Assembly: GCF_022513635.1 (NCBI RefSeq)
Contig: NZ_JAKWBL010000004.1
Coordinates: 310,001 to 374,000 of the forward strand
From: Paraniabella ginsengisoli
Lineage (GTDB): Bacteria > Bacteroidota > Bacteroidia > Chitinophagales > Chitinophagaceae
Length of the DNA: 64,000 nt
Reading direction: 5' to 3'
Positions within the stretch are counted from its first letter, which is position 1. Every line of letters begins with the position of its first letter. This document shows positions 31,361 to 42,686 of this stretch, one piece after another. The position numbers and the translations under genes were made by a program. Under the pieces are notes generated by a model. That model had not been told where the DNA came from, made no database searches, and saw only the letters and a program-made list of their open reading frames with translations.

Positions 31361-34161
31361 TTAAAGTGAAACTTTAATACCCAAAATAATCGACCTCGGC
31401 AAAGGAGAGGCGCCAAAACTATTCCCCTTAATAAAACGTCTGAAGAAGATACGACCTCCGGATCCCAGCCACTATAGGAAGTAAACGTAAGCAGGTTCTC
31501 TCCGGTAACATTAACTCTTATGCCTTTTATAAATGCCACTTTATTCTTTAATGGCAGGTCATAACTTATTGTCAAAAATTTTAAACGTGAATAGCCTCCG
31601 TTTTCCACCCATAGATCGGATGCAACTCCATTCGACGACGGATCTCCATAGGCAGCTCGGCTCAAGCCAGTGCCCGACTGCGATTCAGATCTCCATCTTG
31701 TTGAGACATCTGGAGATTGGTTGGAATAATCACTCATTAAATGCATTTGCTGATTGAACCTGTTATAAATATCCTGGCCATACGCAAACGAAAAATTTGC
31801 ATCTAAAGAGATTCTTTTATATCGGAAACCTGTTCCAATTCCACCATACAAGTCTGGTAGCGGATTGCCTATTATCTGCTTATCAAGTTCATTGATCTTT
31901 CCATCATTATTAACATCATCGATAATATAATCTCCCGATTTATATGGCGTACCATCCGCTTTTTGCAGATCAACTTCGTCTTCAGATCTAAATACACCTT
32001 TTATACGGTATCCATAAAAAGAACCTACAGTTTCAGACTGGCGGCCGATCCCGCTGACATTATCCATACTTCTAATAATGTCTCCATTAGCTAATGTATT
32101 CACCTTATTTGTAAGGGTTGACATGTTAGCATACACACTCCAGGAAAGTTGCTCTTTTTCAATAAGCCTTGCGTTCAGAGAAACCTCTATGCCCTGAGAA
32201 GACATAGAACCACTATTTTCAAATTGAGGATCAATACCCAGTTCGATCGGATAATTGCGGTAAGTAATCAAATTGCTTGTGTTTCGATGATAATAACCAG
32301 CATCGATATCAAGTCTTTTATTAAAAAGACTAAATCTGATGCCGGCATCAAATGCATTGGTCAGTTCCGGCTTTATATTTTCATTGGCCACGTTACCCAG
32401 ATAAACGCCGCCATATCAAAATAACTTACAGCAAAATACAGGTTGTCCTGATAGTAGCCTCTAACATCAAAGTTGCCACTTCTTCCCACCGCAGCGCGTA
32501 AGGCCACTTGATTAGGGCGCGACCTGTCAATCAGGTCGAGCAACGCACTTGCTCCTCCATAAAGTCCCCAACGACCCTTAGGTCCAAAGTTTGAAGAGCC
32601 TTCTGTATTTACATTTGCTGACAACAACAGACGATCAAAAAAATCCAGGTTGCCAGTGAAATAGAATCGACTAAGGTTAGATCGGAATCTTATGTTTGAA
32701 GCACTATCTACAATGCCTTGCTTAAGCGTCTCATAATCGTCGGTGCCTGCATTAATCTTACGGGCAAAAAGCGCTTTGTCTTCATATGTTTCTACCCACG
32801 CTCCAAGTTGCCCTTCATATTTTATCAGTTTTCCCCAACTGCCTGTTTTATTTAAAAAACTGTTCCATATAAAAGTAAATTCACTTGAGTTTCGATTAGC
32901 ATTCTGGCGCAACCTATGTTTATCCATAACAATTCCTAACGCAGGCCGGTACTGGCTTTCACGCATATTATAATAACTTACGGAAAGAGAAGTGTTCAGG
33001 GCTAAATCGCTTTTTATATTCCATTTTGCGGAAATAATTCCATCTACCCGGTTTTCTTCATTTGTGTTTTTCATATTCTCCACTAATGCCCGTGGATTGC
33101 TTTTACCAAGGATATCAACATCAGCTAAAAGCTGAGTTTGCTGGTCTTCCGCGTTGTATGAATAGCTGCTCATAAAAGGCGCTTTCGTTGCTGCCACAAA
33201 CAAGGGATGAACGCCCCAATTGTATCCCTCTTCAGAATATCTTGAGCCTGTATTTGAATAACTAAGATTATTTGATATCTCAAATTTTGACGATAGCTTA
33301 TAATCCAGATTAAACCTCATTGAAGTTCTGTTGAAATGCGATTGCTCGATAGTACCCGTTCTTCCTATATGACCGACGCTAAACATATAATTAGCATCGC
33401 CAGAACCGCCTTTTAGTTTTATATGATAGTCGTTGTACCGAGCTGGCTTTGAAACCATACCCACCCAATCCGTATTATTGTTGTATTGAGCTAAAGATGT
33501 ATTAAAAATGGGATTATTGGCAACTTCATCATTCGACGCACCATTTTCTCTTAAGTATTCACCCAGGTAATTTTTGAATTCCGACGCTCCCATATGATTC
33601 ACATTATAGTTGGCGCGCATAAACCCAGTGCTGGCAGTGAATTCTATTTTGGTGCCACCAAATTCCCCTCTGTCCGTTGTTAAAAAAATAGCTCCGTTTG
33701 AACCCCGACCACCCAGGGCCGACAGATCATTAGCGTCTTTAATTATGTTGATAGATTTAATATCGTTGGTGTTCAGGAAACCAAATTTTGTTGGTTCGTA
33801 CACCGATAGAAAGGCCGGTAATTCCCTGGAGTATTTGATAGGTATGCCATCAACATAAATGACCGGACTTGCTTTAAGATTAATTGTGTTTATACCTTTA
33901 ATCATTAAAACAGGCAGCGCCTATAACGCCCGTTTCTGTAACGTGAACACCGGCAGCTCCGGGTAGCAATTCAGCAAACGAAACAGCATCACTTTGTTTT
34001 TGAAATTTTAATACTGGAGAAGGCGTAATAATTCCAATTTTTTCGAGCTTTGCTACTTTAAGGGAATCATCTACCTGTTGGGCTTTTAGCTCTATCCAGC
34101 AGCTATTAAGCAGGAGAACAGCTAATGATAGAATCTTGATATATGTCAAACAATATTTCAT
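31361..34161 (-). CDS. SusC-type TonB-dependent transporter, short N-terminus; three frame breaks
   Basis: This outer-membrane importer is about 934 residues. The signal peptide ends LKAQ. The CarboxypepD_reg domain and VVVVGYGTQ linker seen in other SusC proteins are missing, and the plug begins almost at once (SDAVSFAELLPGAAGVHV, NTINLKASPVIYVDG, GSNGAIFLTT). Breaks: near 33903 the reading fits if one base is removed (GAACFMIKGINTI); near 32393 one G gives DMGGVYLGNVANENIKPE; near 31425 one G gives LRGNSFGASPLPRSIILG and moves the stop to 31361. Without that last repair the gene would overlap susD. It probably imports sialic acid or sialylated oligosaccharides. Confidence 0.88.
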
Positions 34162-34174
34162 CCGTATTATATTT

Positions 34175-35611
34175 TTAGTTTATCGGTATCAACTCAACCA
34201 TGTCCATTAACATATCACAGCAATAAGAAGGACTGTTATTACTTCCAAAACCAGCAAATGCAAAATTGAGTGTAACATCCGATCGGTCCGTAACTGTAAT
34301 ATCACCGCAATTATTGTACACGAGATAGTTCCACTCCTCAAAGGGTCCGTTATTAGAACCCATGTTCACATTTTCGGAAACCAAAACATCCTTATAGATC
34401 ACCAGGAATTTACCGCGTGTCGCTGCGCCTCTATGGATCATTCTTATTCTATATTTACCAACTGGAACATCGGGAATTGTTAACCAGAAATAGTCCCCTA
34501 TCTGCTGAGCATTAAATGCAACAATTTTATTTTCTTTATTTTGATGATAGCTTTGAGTGCCTGTATTTAGTACAATAGACGCAGGAGCTTCAGTGAATAC
34601 ATTCTGTTCTCCATACGGGCTTCCCGGAGGATATAAATTAAATCGTATAGTAGCTGGCAGCGCTTCAACAATCTTTAATACTGTATCTAATGTATGGTAA
34701 ATTCCATTGCGGCAAACCCTGTCTATTCCTAATGCTTTGGTTTGATTGAAAGGAAAAGTTTCATTTATAAAATAGTTACCATAAGTATCTACTTTAAAGC
34801 TTTGTGCTTCTTTCGTGTATAAAGAATAGAATCTTTTTCCGCTTAAGATATTTAAAAAATAGCTGGTATCAGGAATGATATGATATTTAACCCAGTCTTC
34901 TAAATTGGGAATGTTTTGTTTATCGAAATTTGATCTGGCAAGTGCTTCATCACTTTCTATAAACAATGTAATAATGCTGTCTTTAAGATATTTACTATAA
35001 CCCGTTTCTTCAAAAATCGAAAGCATTGTATTGTACTTGCCACTCTTGGTTAAAGTTTCATAAACAGAACTCACTGGCGGGTTTAGAACATTATTGATCA
35101 CGTTAATAAAACCATTTGTAAACTCAATGTTGCTTTCGGTAATGGTAGCGATATTATTGAGGTTGATGGCACTATAGGAATCACTGATATCTGCTATAAG
35201 ATATTTATTATTATATGCGGTTGGGGCAGGTAAAGGGCCAAGCTCAAACTCATTAGAATTAATTTTCTCATTGAGCAGGTGGTATCTAAAGTAATTGATC
35301 CAGAACTCAGCACTTAAATCTTTTACTGAAGAGACTTGCTGTCCTTGCGCGGATAGTGTTTTAAACAATTCTGCAAAGGCGTTATTATTGGGTGCAAAAA
35401 CCGTATATGAACCAGCGGTCTTGAGCAAACTCCTTTGCTTTACATAATCAATAAGTTCTTTGAAAATGGTCAGGTCTTCGCGACTATCGATATAATCCAT
35501 GATTTGCATCTCATCAGTTGAATCATACCGAGCGCCAGACAGTTCCCTTTTGCAGCCATAATTGCCAACAAGAAAAATTAATACAGCTATTATTATGGAA
35601 AAGCGTTTCAT
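34175..35611 (-). CDS. Fasciclin-domain surface lipoprotein (two FAS1 domains plus C-terminal beta domain)
   Basis: This is an intact 478-residue lipoprotein (lipobox GNYGC). FAS1 domain 1 (about 38-165) has LTIFKELIDYVKQRSLLKTAGSYTVFAPNNNAF and GFINVINNVL. Domain 2 (about 172-305) has YNTMLSIFEETGYSKYL, ITLFIESDEAL and GIYHTLDTVLK. The last 160 residues are a beta-rich domain, possibly carbohydrate-binding (WLTIPDVPVGKYRIRMIHRG). It ends 13 bases before a SusC gene. Fasciclin domains usually mediate adhesion; here the position suggests a surface glycan-binding protein in the place of SusE/SusF. That role is inference. Confidence 0.88.
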   Translation of the reverse strand: MKRFSIIIAVLIFLVGNYGCKRELSGARYDSTDEMQIMDYIDSREDLTIFKELIDYVKQRSLLKTAGSYTVFAPNNNAFAELFKTLSAQGQQVSSVKDLSAEFWINYFRYHLLNEKINSNEFELGPLPAPTAYNNKYLIADISDSYSAINLNNIATITESNIEFTNGFINVINNVLNPPVSSVYETLTKSGKYNTMLSIFEETGYSKYLKDSIITLFIESDEALARSNFDKQNIPNLEDWVKYHIIPDTSYFLNILSGKRFYSLYTKEAQSFKVDTYGNYFINETFPFNQTKALGIDRVCRNGIYHTLDTVLKIVEALPATIRFNLYPPGSPYGEQNVFTEAPASIVLNTGTQSYHQNKENKIVAFNAQQIGDYFWLTIPDVPVGKYRIRMIHRGAATRGKFLVIYKDVLVSENVNMGSNNGPFEEWNYLVYNNCGDITVTDRSDVTLNFAFAGFGSNNSPSYCCDMLMDMVELIPIN

Positions 35612-35654
35612 CTGTTTATTTTTTTATTTTTATTTCTTCGGTCAGATGGAATTC

Positions 35655-35733
35655 GCATAAAAATTATCATCGCTTTGGGTATAATTTAGCTTGCTAATTT
35701 TTATGCTCATTTCATACTATTATTTTTAATAGT
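35655..35733. repeat. Two AT-rich inverted repeats in the susD-fasciclin gap
   Basis: The 130-base gap holds a perfect 12-bp inverted repeat, GCATAAAAATTA (35655-35666) with TAATTTTTATGC (35695-35706). It also holds a 7-bp hairpin ACTATTA/TAATAGT (35716-35733) just after the susD stop. They could be a partial terminator or an RNA-processing/stabilising element that sets different levels of susCD and downstream genes. Confidence 0.55.
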
Positions 35734-35741
35734 TATCATTT

Positions 35742-37286
35742 TTATTTATTCTTATAATAGTCCTTTTGTTGAAGCTGAGGATTATTCTCAATTTCAGTTC
35801 TGTGGTATGGCAAAAACCAACTCTCAGGATTTAGTAATCTGGCCCTGATAACCTGATAGGAATATCCCATCGAATTATTTGTAGCAGATTTTGTAACGAG
35901 AACATTTTGGTAGCCATCTCTTCTCGCGATCCTTACTGCTGCAAACCATTCCTTTCCTTCAAATCCCAACTCTGCTTCTCTTTCCATAAGTAGCCTGGTA
36001 AAGAATTCTTCACCTTCTCCGCCTTCTCCTTGTAGTAAAACCGGAATGTTGCAATGAGACCTGATTATATTAATCATCTCTTCTGCTTCAGCATAACGAC
36101 TTAGCATGGCCAACGCTTCGGCCTTCATTAAAAGAATTTCACGATATCGATAAAGTATATAATTAACTAACCGGCGATCATTGGTAGCTCTGTAAGACAT
36201 TTGATACGGCTGTTGGCCTAAAAACTTATAAACTTCCCATCCCGATCCGTGCGGGCTGGAAATACTTGAATTTTTTCTAAACGTGGCATAGTCTTTAAAC
36301 CGTATAGTATCTGAACTGGTATATCCGGGAAGCGTTGTAGGATATAAAATTTCTTCATTGGCTAACTGCACATTAGTTGAATTAGCCAAATACAGAACCC
36401 CTGTGGACGAGGACGTAGAGAAATGAGCAAACCAGTTGTAGACAGGAGAGGCAGGGCCTGTTTGAACATGTTGAACTTCAAATATTGATTCGGGAGAATT
36501 ACCAGGATTAAAAATACTATACCACTCCAATGGCTCTGCCAGCTGCGATTGATATTGTTGATCTAAAGGAACGCACATATCCAAAACGCCCTGATAGTCA
36601 TTTCTCCAAAGTTTTACATCGGCCCATAAAGCTCTTACGGCGTTTTTAGTAATGCGGCCATATTTGTAGCTAACATCTTCAAAAGTTTCCGGGGTCTTTT
36701 CTAATGCTTGCTTAAGATCTGCTTCAATAAAATCCAACACCTGCGCTTCAGTTGAAGCAGCCGTGTTTACTTCCTGATTATCGGACTCGTAAGGTTCTGT
36801 AATGAGCGGAACCTCTTTGAATGTACGAACTAAATAAAAATAGTGCAGCGCCCGCAATCCGTAAGCTTCACCCAACATGCTTGTTAATTCAGCTTCTTTA
36901 AATGTTGGATCATTCTGCAATGCCAGAGGCGCATTTTTTATAAAAGAATTCGTCCACCCAATAGATTTATATATACCACTCCACGACAAAAGGCTATTAT
37001 CAGGATAGATATCCTGCGAAAGAAACTCGCCGTGGTTCGTAGTGAAGGCATCACCAGGGCCTGGTTCATATAAGCTTGACCTGATGTCGCCCCAAACCTG
37101 AAAGGAGTTTAAGTTGCTTTGAAGTGAAGTGTATAGCCCTATCAGGGAAGCGAAAACCTGATCGCGATTCTGCCAAAACTCGTCTTGTACCAGGTTGTCT
37201 GGCATATCCACATCTAAGATCTTGCTGCAGGATATGGAAGAGCTCATTAGCACAACCAAAATGAAATATTTAATCTTTGTCTTCAT
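35742..37286 (-). CDS. SusD/RagB-family lipoprotein
   Basis: This is an intact 514-residue lipoprotein; the lipobox is SSISC. Family marks: DVDMPDNLVQDEFWQNRDQVFASLIGLY, YGLRALHYFYLVRTFKEVPLI, GRITKNAVRALWADVKLWRNDY, REILLMKAEALAMLSRYAEAEEMINIIRSH, REAELGFEGKEWFAAVRIARRD and ESWFLPYHRTEIENNPQLQQKDYY. It starts 26 bases after the repaired stop of the preceding SusC (37313). This is the second SusD in the same operon, so the locus probably imports two related ligands or two sizes of one glycan. Confidence 0.93.
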   Translation of the reverse strand: MKTKIKYFILVVLMSSSISCSKILDVDMPDNLVQDEFWQNRDQVFASLIGLYTSLQSNLNSFQVWGDIRSSLYEPGPGDAFTTNHGEFLSQDIYPDNSLLSWSGIYKSIGWTNSFIKNAPLALQNDPTFKEAELTSMLGEAYGLRALHYFYLVRTFKEVPLITEPYESDNQEVNTAASTEAQVLDFIEADLKQALEKTPETFEDVSYKYGRITKNAVRALWADVKLWRNDYQGVLDMCVPLDQQYQSQLAEPLEWYSIFNPGNSPESIFEVQHVQTGPASPVYNWFAHFSTSSSTGVLYLANSTNVQLANEEILYPTTLPGYTSSDTIRFKDYATFRKNSSISSPHGSGWEVYKFLGQQPYQMSYRATNDRRLVNYILYRYREILLMKAEALAMLSRYAEAEEMINIIRSHCNIPVLLQGEGGEGEEFFTRLLMEREAELGFEGKEWFAAVRIARRDGYQNVLVTKSATNNSMGYSYQVIRARLLNPESWFLPYHRTEIENNPQLQQKDYYKNK

Positions 37287-37312
37287 ATCATAATGTTTAA
37301 GACCTAAAAAAT

Positions 37313-40300
37313 TTAAAAGCCAATGTTTAATCCTACTGTATATTGTCTTGGTGGTGCGGTAGTCGCATTATCTATCCCAAACAAATAAACACTTCCTGTA
37401 ATTGGCACTTCGGATCGAGGCCCAGGTATTTAGTCCATGTGTATAGGTTGTACCCTGTAACAAAAAAACTGAGTTGGCGAATACCCAGCCCCAATCTTTT
37501 AACCAAAGTATTACTGGCACTATAGGTAAGAGAAACGGTTTTTAAACGCAGGTAAGAGCCGTCTTCAACCCATCTGGTTGACGCGGCAGCATTCCATGAA
37601 TTATCTGGCTGAGCCCTGGGCATATCTGTTACGTCACCCTGCCGCCGCCAACGTGCCAGAACAGACTTTGACTGATTATGAGATACAGTCATTCTTTCCA
37701 TTGAAAGGCGTGTGGCATTAATTACATCGTTTCCGGTTTGATACTGCAGATTTAATGTAACGATCCAGTTTTTGAAGTTTATTGTATTATTCCATCCTCC
37801 AAAAAACAATGGGTTTGCATCTCCAATTTGAACACGATCAAGCTCATTAATAATACCATCGCCATTAACATCATCATAAATCATATCGCCGCCGTTAAAT
37901 TGATGTCCCGACGCAGAACCATATCTCATGTATTTCGGGGTTATACCATCGGCCTCATAAATAATAGCACCTGCATCATCTTTTAAGACAGCATCTTCAT
38001 CCCTTGCATACACACCCAAGGCTCTGTATCCATAAAAGCCGCCAATCACATCACCTTCTTGTAGTTTGGATGTAAAGCCAGACTGGCTTACCGTAAACGC
38101 GTTTGCGTCAAACATTTCCGGCAGCTTTACAAGCTTGTTTCGATTGGTAGCGATATTGAAAAATGATTTCCAGCGCAGTTTGGTATCGCTGCCTTTTAAG
38201 ATAACTCCAGTTATACCCAGTTCCCATCCGGAGTTGCTTACGGTACCGAAGTTTATATATTGAGAAGCGTAACCCAATGTAGAAGAGAGCCGTTCCTGTA
38301 ACAAAAGATTGTTGGTCGTTCTTGAATAAAAATCCAACTGCCCGGTAAGTCTGTCCTTAAAGAAACTCCAGTCCATTCCCAGATTATATTCTGTTGTACG
38401 CTCTTCACGAATATTGTCATTGGCGAATTTCGATGGATAAGTATAGGTCTGGCCTAAATATCCGGTTCCTGTTCCATAAGCAATATCATAAAGGTTGTTC
38501 AGGTTAGGCAAGTTTCCGGTAACACCAAAAGCAAATCTTGGCTTAATGTAATTGATCCATTCAGCAGATTGTAAAAATGATTCTTTATTTATTTCCCAGG
38601 CGGCGCCTATCGCTGGAAAAAGAGAATATGGGTTGTCTGATCCATACCTTGAGTCGCCTTCTGTTTTACCTGTAACAGTTAAAAAATATCTGTCTTTAAA
38701 TGCATAATGCCCCTGCACAAACATTCCCAGGTATTTTGAAGTTCCGTAGGTACCCGTTGCGCTGGAGATTATTGCAGCTGCGTCTGCAGATTTAAGTTCG
38801 GGCGATGCGCTGTTGTAATACTCAACTTCGGTTGAATTATTTCGGTCAACATTAAATGTTAGTACTCCTGTAAAAGTGAGCCTGTTGTTACGTTCCTGTA
38901 GTGCCGACCATGTTAGGCGGCTGTTACTGTTGATCAACAACTGGTACCCTTCGGTTTGAAGCCCGGCGTTATACAAAACCTCTCCAGGTAGCGCATCTGT
39001 TGCATAGCCCGGAAGAAAGTATTCATCCGAAGACTCTCTGAAATCGGTAGAGACCTGAGTGCGGAAATCCAGATTATTACGGATTTTGAAATCGACGGAA
39101 GTGGACGCCATAAACCGGTTAGCCCTTGTGAAATAAGTAGAATAATCAATAAGCGCTAAAGGATTATACCTGGAATGCGAAGAGATCGGTACATTTCTGT
39201 CCAAAAAATAATTGAGGCCGTTTCTGGAGTATACTGGGAAGTAAGCCGGAATCTGCCTGGCTAAAAGTAGCGGGTTAAGCTCCTGCGAACCACTTGTAAT
39301 TGGGTGGGTCTGGCCTCTTTTATCCGTAAGAGAGTTTGTATAATTTAAATCCGCGGTTACCTTAAGGCGATCAGATACTTTATAGTTAAGATTAAATCGT
39401 GTATTAAACCTGTCGTAGCCGGTCCCTTTAGTTGTTCCATATTGATTTGCATAACCTAATCCCCAGTAATAATTAATCCTGTCTCCGCCGCCACTTAAAG
39501 CGGTATTATATTGCTGAAATAAACCCTTTCTGGAAATCTCCTTTGTCCAGTCCGTATTATTATTAAATATCCATGCATCAGACCTTGTCAAATCTCCACG
39601 AAGCTCAAGCAATGATGTGCCATTATCTAATCCTCCTGTGGTTTTTTCAATATAATATATACGCTGTTCATCGCCTGATAACATTGGAATTGTTCGAGGC
39701 GCCTCAGTTAAAGTAAACTTCGAATTAACTTGTAATTGCGCTTTACCTTTTTTCCCTCTTTTAGTTTGAATTACAATTACGCCATTCGCCCCTCTTGATC
39801 CGTATAGCGCAGTTGCGGATGCATCTTTTAAGATATCAATTGATGCTATATCCGACGGATCCAAATCACCGATAGGACTAAAACCAAAGTCGGTGATACT
39901 GGCCACCTGGTAGTTATTACCGATGATCTCTGCGCCATCAACAATCCAAAGAGGATCGTTCAGGCCCGAAATACTTGAAATGCCTCTGATCCTGATACTT
40001 GCTGCGGCGCCCGGATCTCCACTTGCAGAAACAACCTGTAAACCGGGAGCCATCCCTTGCAAAAGTTGTTCAACATTAACGACCGGCATTTTTTCGGTAT
40101 TCTCCAAATCTACTGATGCTACTGCGCTTGAAAGCTCGCGCCTGTCGATAGTCAGGAAACCCAGGTCGGCTTTTTTCTGGACTGCAGAAATCACTGTAAC
40201 TGTTTCCATGGAATTACTGTCTTCTATAAGATAGATCGTGAAAAAGTCTTGCTGCTTATCTGTAGTTCCTGTGTCTGGTATCCCATATTGGAAAACACGA

Positions 40301-40538
40301 TCTTATTGCTACCAGGCACATTGGCAACACTAAATTTTCCTTCTACATTAGTTTTGTTTCCCGCTAAGGCAAGGTTGTTGGCGTTTACAATCATCACAGA
40401 AACGTCTGCCAGGGGTTTGCCTCCGTTTTTATCATATACTATACCACTTAAAACTGTGCTATCCTGCGCCAGACAAGCATGGCATAGTAACATGGTAATA
40501 AAGATCTGGATTCCTTTATATAAAAAATTTCCGCTCAT
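37313..40538 (-). CDS. SusC/RagA-family TonB-dependent transporter; two frame breaks
   Basis: This outer-membrane importer is about 1075 residues with full domain order. A signal peptide (ending CLAQ) is followed by CarboxypepD_reg (VLSGIVYDKNGGKPLADVSV), the plug (VEQLLQGMAPGLQVVSASGDPGAAASIRIRGISS, GANGVIVIQTKRG) and the barrel. Breaks: near 40243 one T gives KTFFTIYLIEDSNS, joining both parts; near 37412 one G gives LDPEVPITGSVYLFGIDNATT and extends the protein to a normal barrel end, VGLNIGF, with the stop at 37313. It starts 20 bases after the fasciclin lipoprotein gene and is paired with the susD that follows. Confidence 0.9.
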
Positions 40539-40558
40539 GACTTAAGCAATCAATTGGT

Positions 40559-42498
40559 TTAAAATACACGGTTGACTTTATGAATAACCCCGTTACTACC
40601 TTGGATATTAGCAGTGACAGGTTGTATTGTTTTTCCGGAAGAATTGGTTACAGTAAAAGATTCCCATTGCCCTCCCACGCTAAGCCGTTCACCATTTTTA
40701 TTCGCAATTTGTCCGTTAAAGTCACCATCAGTGAATATATATCTGTTGGGGATGATGTAAGCCTGAACAAAACTTCTCAGTTGAGTGGCATCCATCGTTG
40801 CAACGCTTATGCCGGCAGCTGTAATTGCTGCGTTTTGTGGGGCCAGAATAGAATAAGTGAAAAACCCTGTCAACTGTAATTGTGAAGCGATGCCTGAACG
40901 ATCCAAAGCAGAAAGATAAAGAGAGAGTTCAGGATCTTTTTTGATAAGATTATATACGGTAAGTGTATCATTTAATTTGTCAAGTGGTTTCAAAAATCCA
41001 TCCACACTATATATGGCCCCATTGGTAGCTTCCCATTCCGGCACGGTCGATATCAGATTGATCGAATTTCCTGTATAATCATAAAATTTACCGTTATCGT
41101 AAAGTATATACCCAAAATTTGTGGGATAAAATCTTTTTCTAAATCCATTATCAGCCCTTACATCAATGTTAAATATTCCAGCCCTGCATTGTTGTAGGCG
41201 ATATTGACGATCAAGGTCCAACAAATCCTCCGCCAGGGGAAATCCCCAAACATCATCAGATTGAATAAGAACTGTTTTAGGACTATGTTGATAATACTGC
41301 CCATCATATAAACCTTCACTTAAACCAGCGTTTAAAAACATCCAATACCATTGACTGAATTTTTTGTATTTAAGATAGACGCCACCTACGACGCTATTCA
41401 TTTCAGGAGATTCAATAAGCTTATTTACCTTGTAAATGATGCTGTTGCTTGCGCGAACCGATCCTGATATAATAGACGGCACATCCGCTACCATACGCGA
41501 ATAGCCGGTAATTGATTTCCAATCAGGATTCAGGCGGGCAAGGTCGCTTTTGTACCAAAGATTTTCGATGATGTTTGATCTGATCAAAGTGTACATTACT
41601 CTTGCTGGTACAGAGTCTATAGTATTATCAATGTACTGAAGGTATGGTTGAAAATATTTTAGAATTGCTTCATTAGTAGGAGCCAATACAGTAGATAAAA
41701 CCGATTCATTTGCCAGGTTTCTGCCAAACGAAAAGGACTTATACAACGTCGTATCAACCCATCCAAATTCGTCTTTCTCACCAAGTTCATATTGCACATG
41801 TTTTTCTATCCAGGAGCTAAATAGGGAAGTTTCCGGATCCGCCGCTAATGCCTCGTCTGTGCGTAGGGCAATCTCCAACGGTTCACCTAAGACATGTATA
41901 ACACCGTTACTCGCGTCAATATCAGGCTCTGAAATATTAACCCCTTCAATAAGAAAGCTTTTATTCCCCTCCAGCGTTCCATAGAGTGTAGTATAATCTT
42001 CCGGTTGGTTTTGCAAAAAGAATTTGAGAATAATCTTATTCTCTTGCCAGGCGTGTTGCCCTCCGTTCTGGTTGTAAAGTTTGCAGCCCTTGATCTATTG
42101 ATCAATGAAGTTGCTGTGTTGTATAGTTTGTTTACATCATACTCGTAATACATTCCATTAATGAAATGATAATTTACATAACGTCTTAAAAAATTGTCCG
42201 GGGTGGCTTCAATGGAATTATATCCATTTTTGGATAAATACAAATTAACCTGCGCGTCATCAGGTGCAAGGCAGGTGTACATGGCTGATCCACCCAGCGT
42301 TTTCCTGAGACCGACTTTATCAATAATCCTAACAAATGATGCAAAGCGCCCGTCAGCTTCAAGTACGTCGACAATATTTTTGTCAAGCGAACTTTTGGGT
42401 TCGTAATATTGATTGACCTCTTTGGCACATGACAAAAACAAAAGAGTGCAAGACAGGCACACAAACAGGGCAATGTGTAGCTTTCTAAACATTTTCAT
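40559..42498 (-). CDS. Fasciclin-domain surface lipoprotein (multi-FAS1); one frame break
   Basis: This lipoprotein is about 646 residues (lipobox LFLSC). Several FAS1 repeats are visible. The first has IVDVLEADGRFASFVRIIDKVGL, TCLAPDDAQVNLYL and NGVIHVL. A middle one has ESVLSTVLAPTNEAI and SNSIIYKVNKLI. The last has LSLYLSALDRSGIASQLQ, YSILAPQNAAI and GSNGVIHKVNRVF. The frame breaks near 42030; one base (probably A) gives KIILKFFLQNQPEDY. It is the first gene of the long operon, so it should be made at a high level. A similar fasciclin gene sits before the second SusC, so the FAS-susC-susD module is duplicated. Confidence 0.87.
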
Positions 42499-42614
42499 AT
42501 GTAAATATTTGCTTTATAATTTTCAACCTAAACGCTGTATCCATCTCAACAGAGATCAGTACCAATCAACAATACAAGCAATCACCAAACATTTTTACAA
42601 AAAGAATAAAAACT

Positions 42615-42635
42615 TTTGTAGTGATGTTCTACAAA
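42615..42635. promoter_or_regulatory. Candidate FCD-regulator operator upstream of the long sialidase operon
   Basis: ATGTTCTACA at 42624-42633 shares the GT-TCT-AC core of the sites at 46771 and 50077, and its CTACAAA end forms a 7-bp inverted repeat with TTTGTAG at 42615-42621. It lies about 120 bases before the first fasciclin gene, in the 188-base gap after the MFS gene. Confidence 0.4.
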
Positions 42636-42686
42636 TAAAACCCTCACACCAGTCTTATCAGATTCTATCTTAATCTTTTCGTAATT

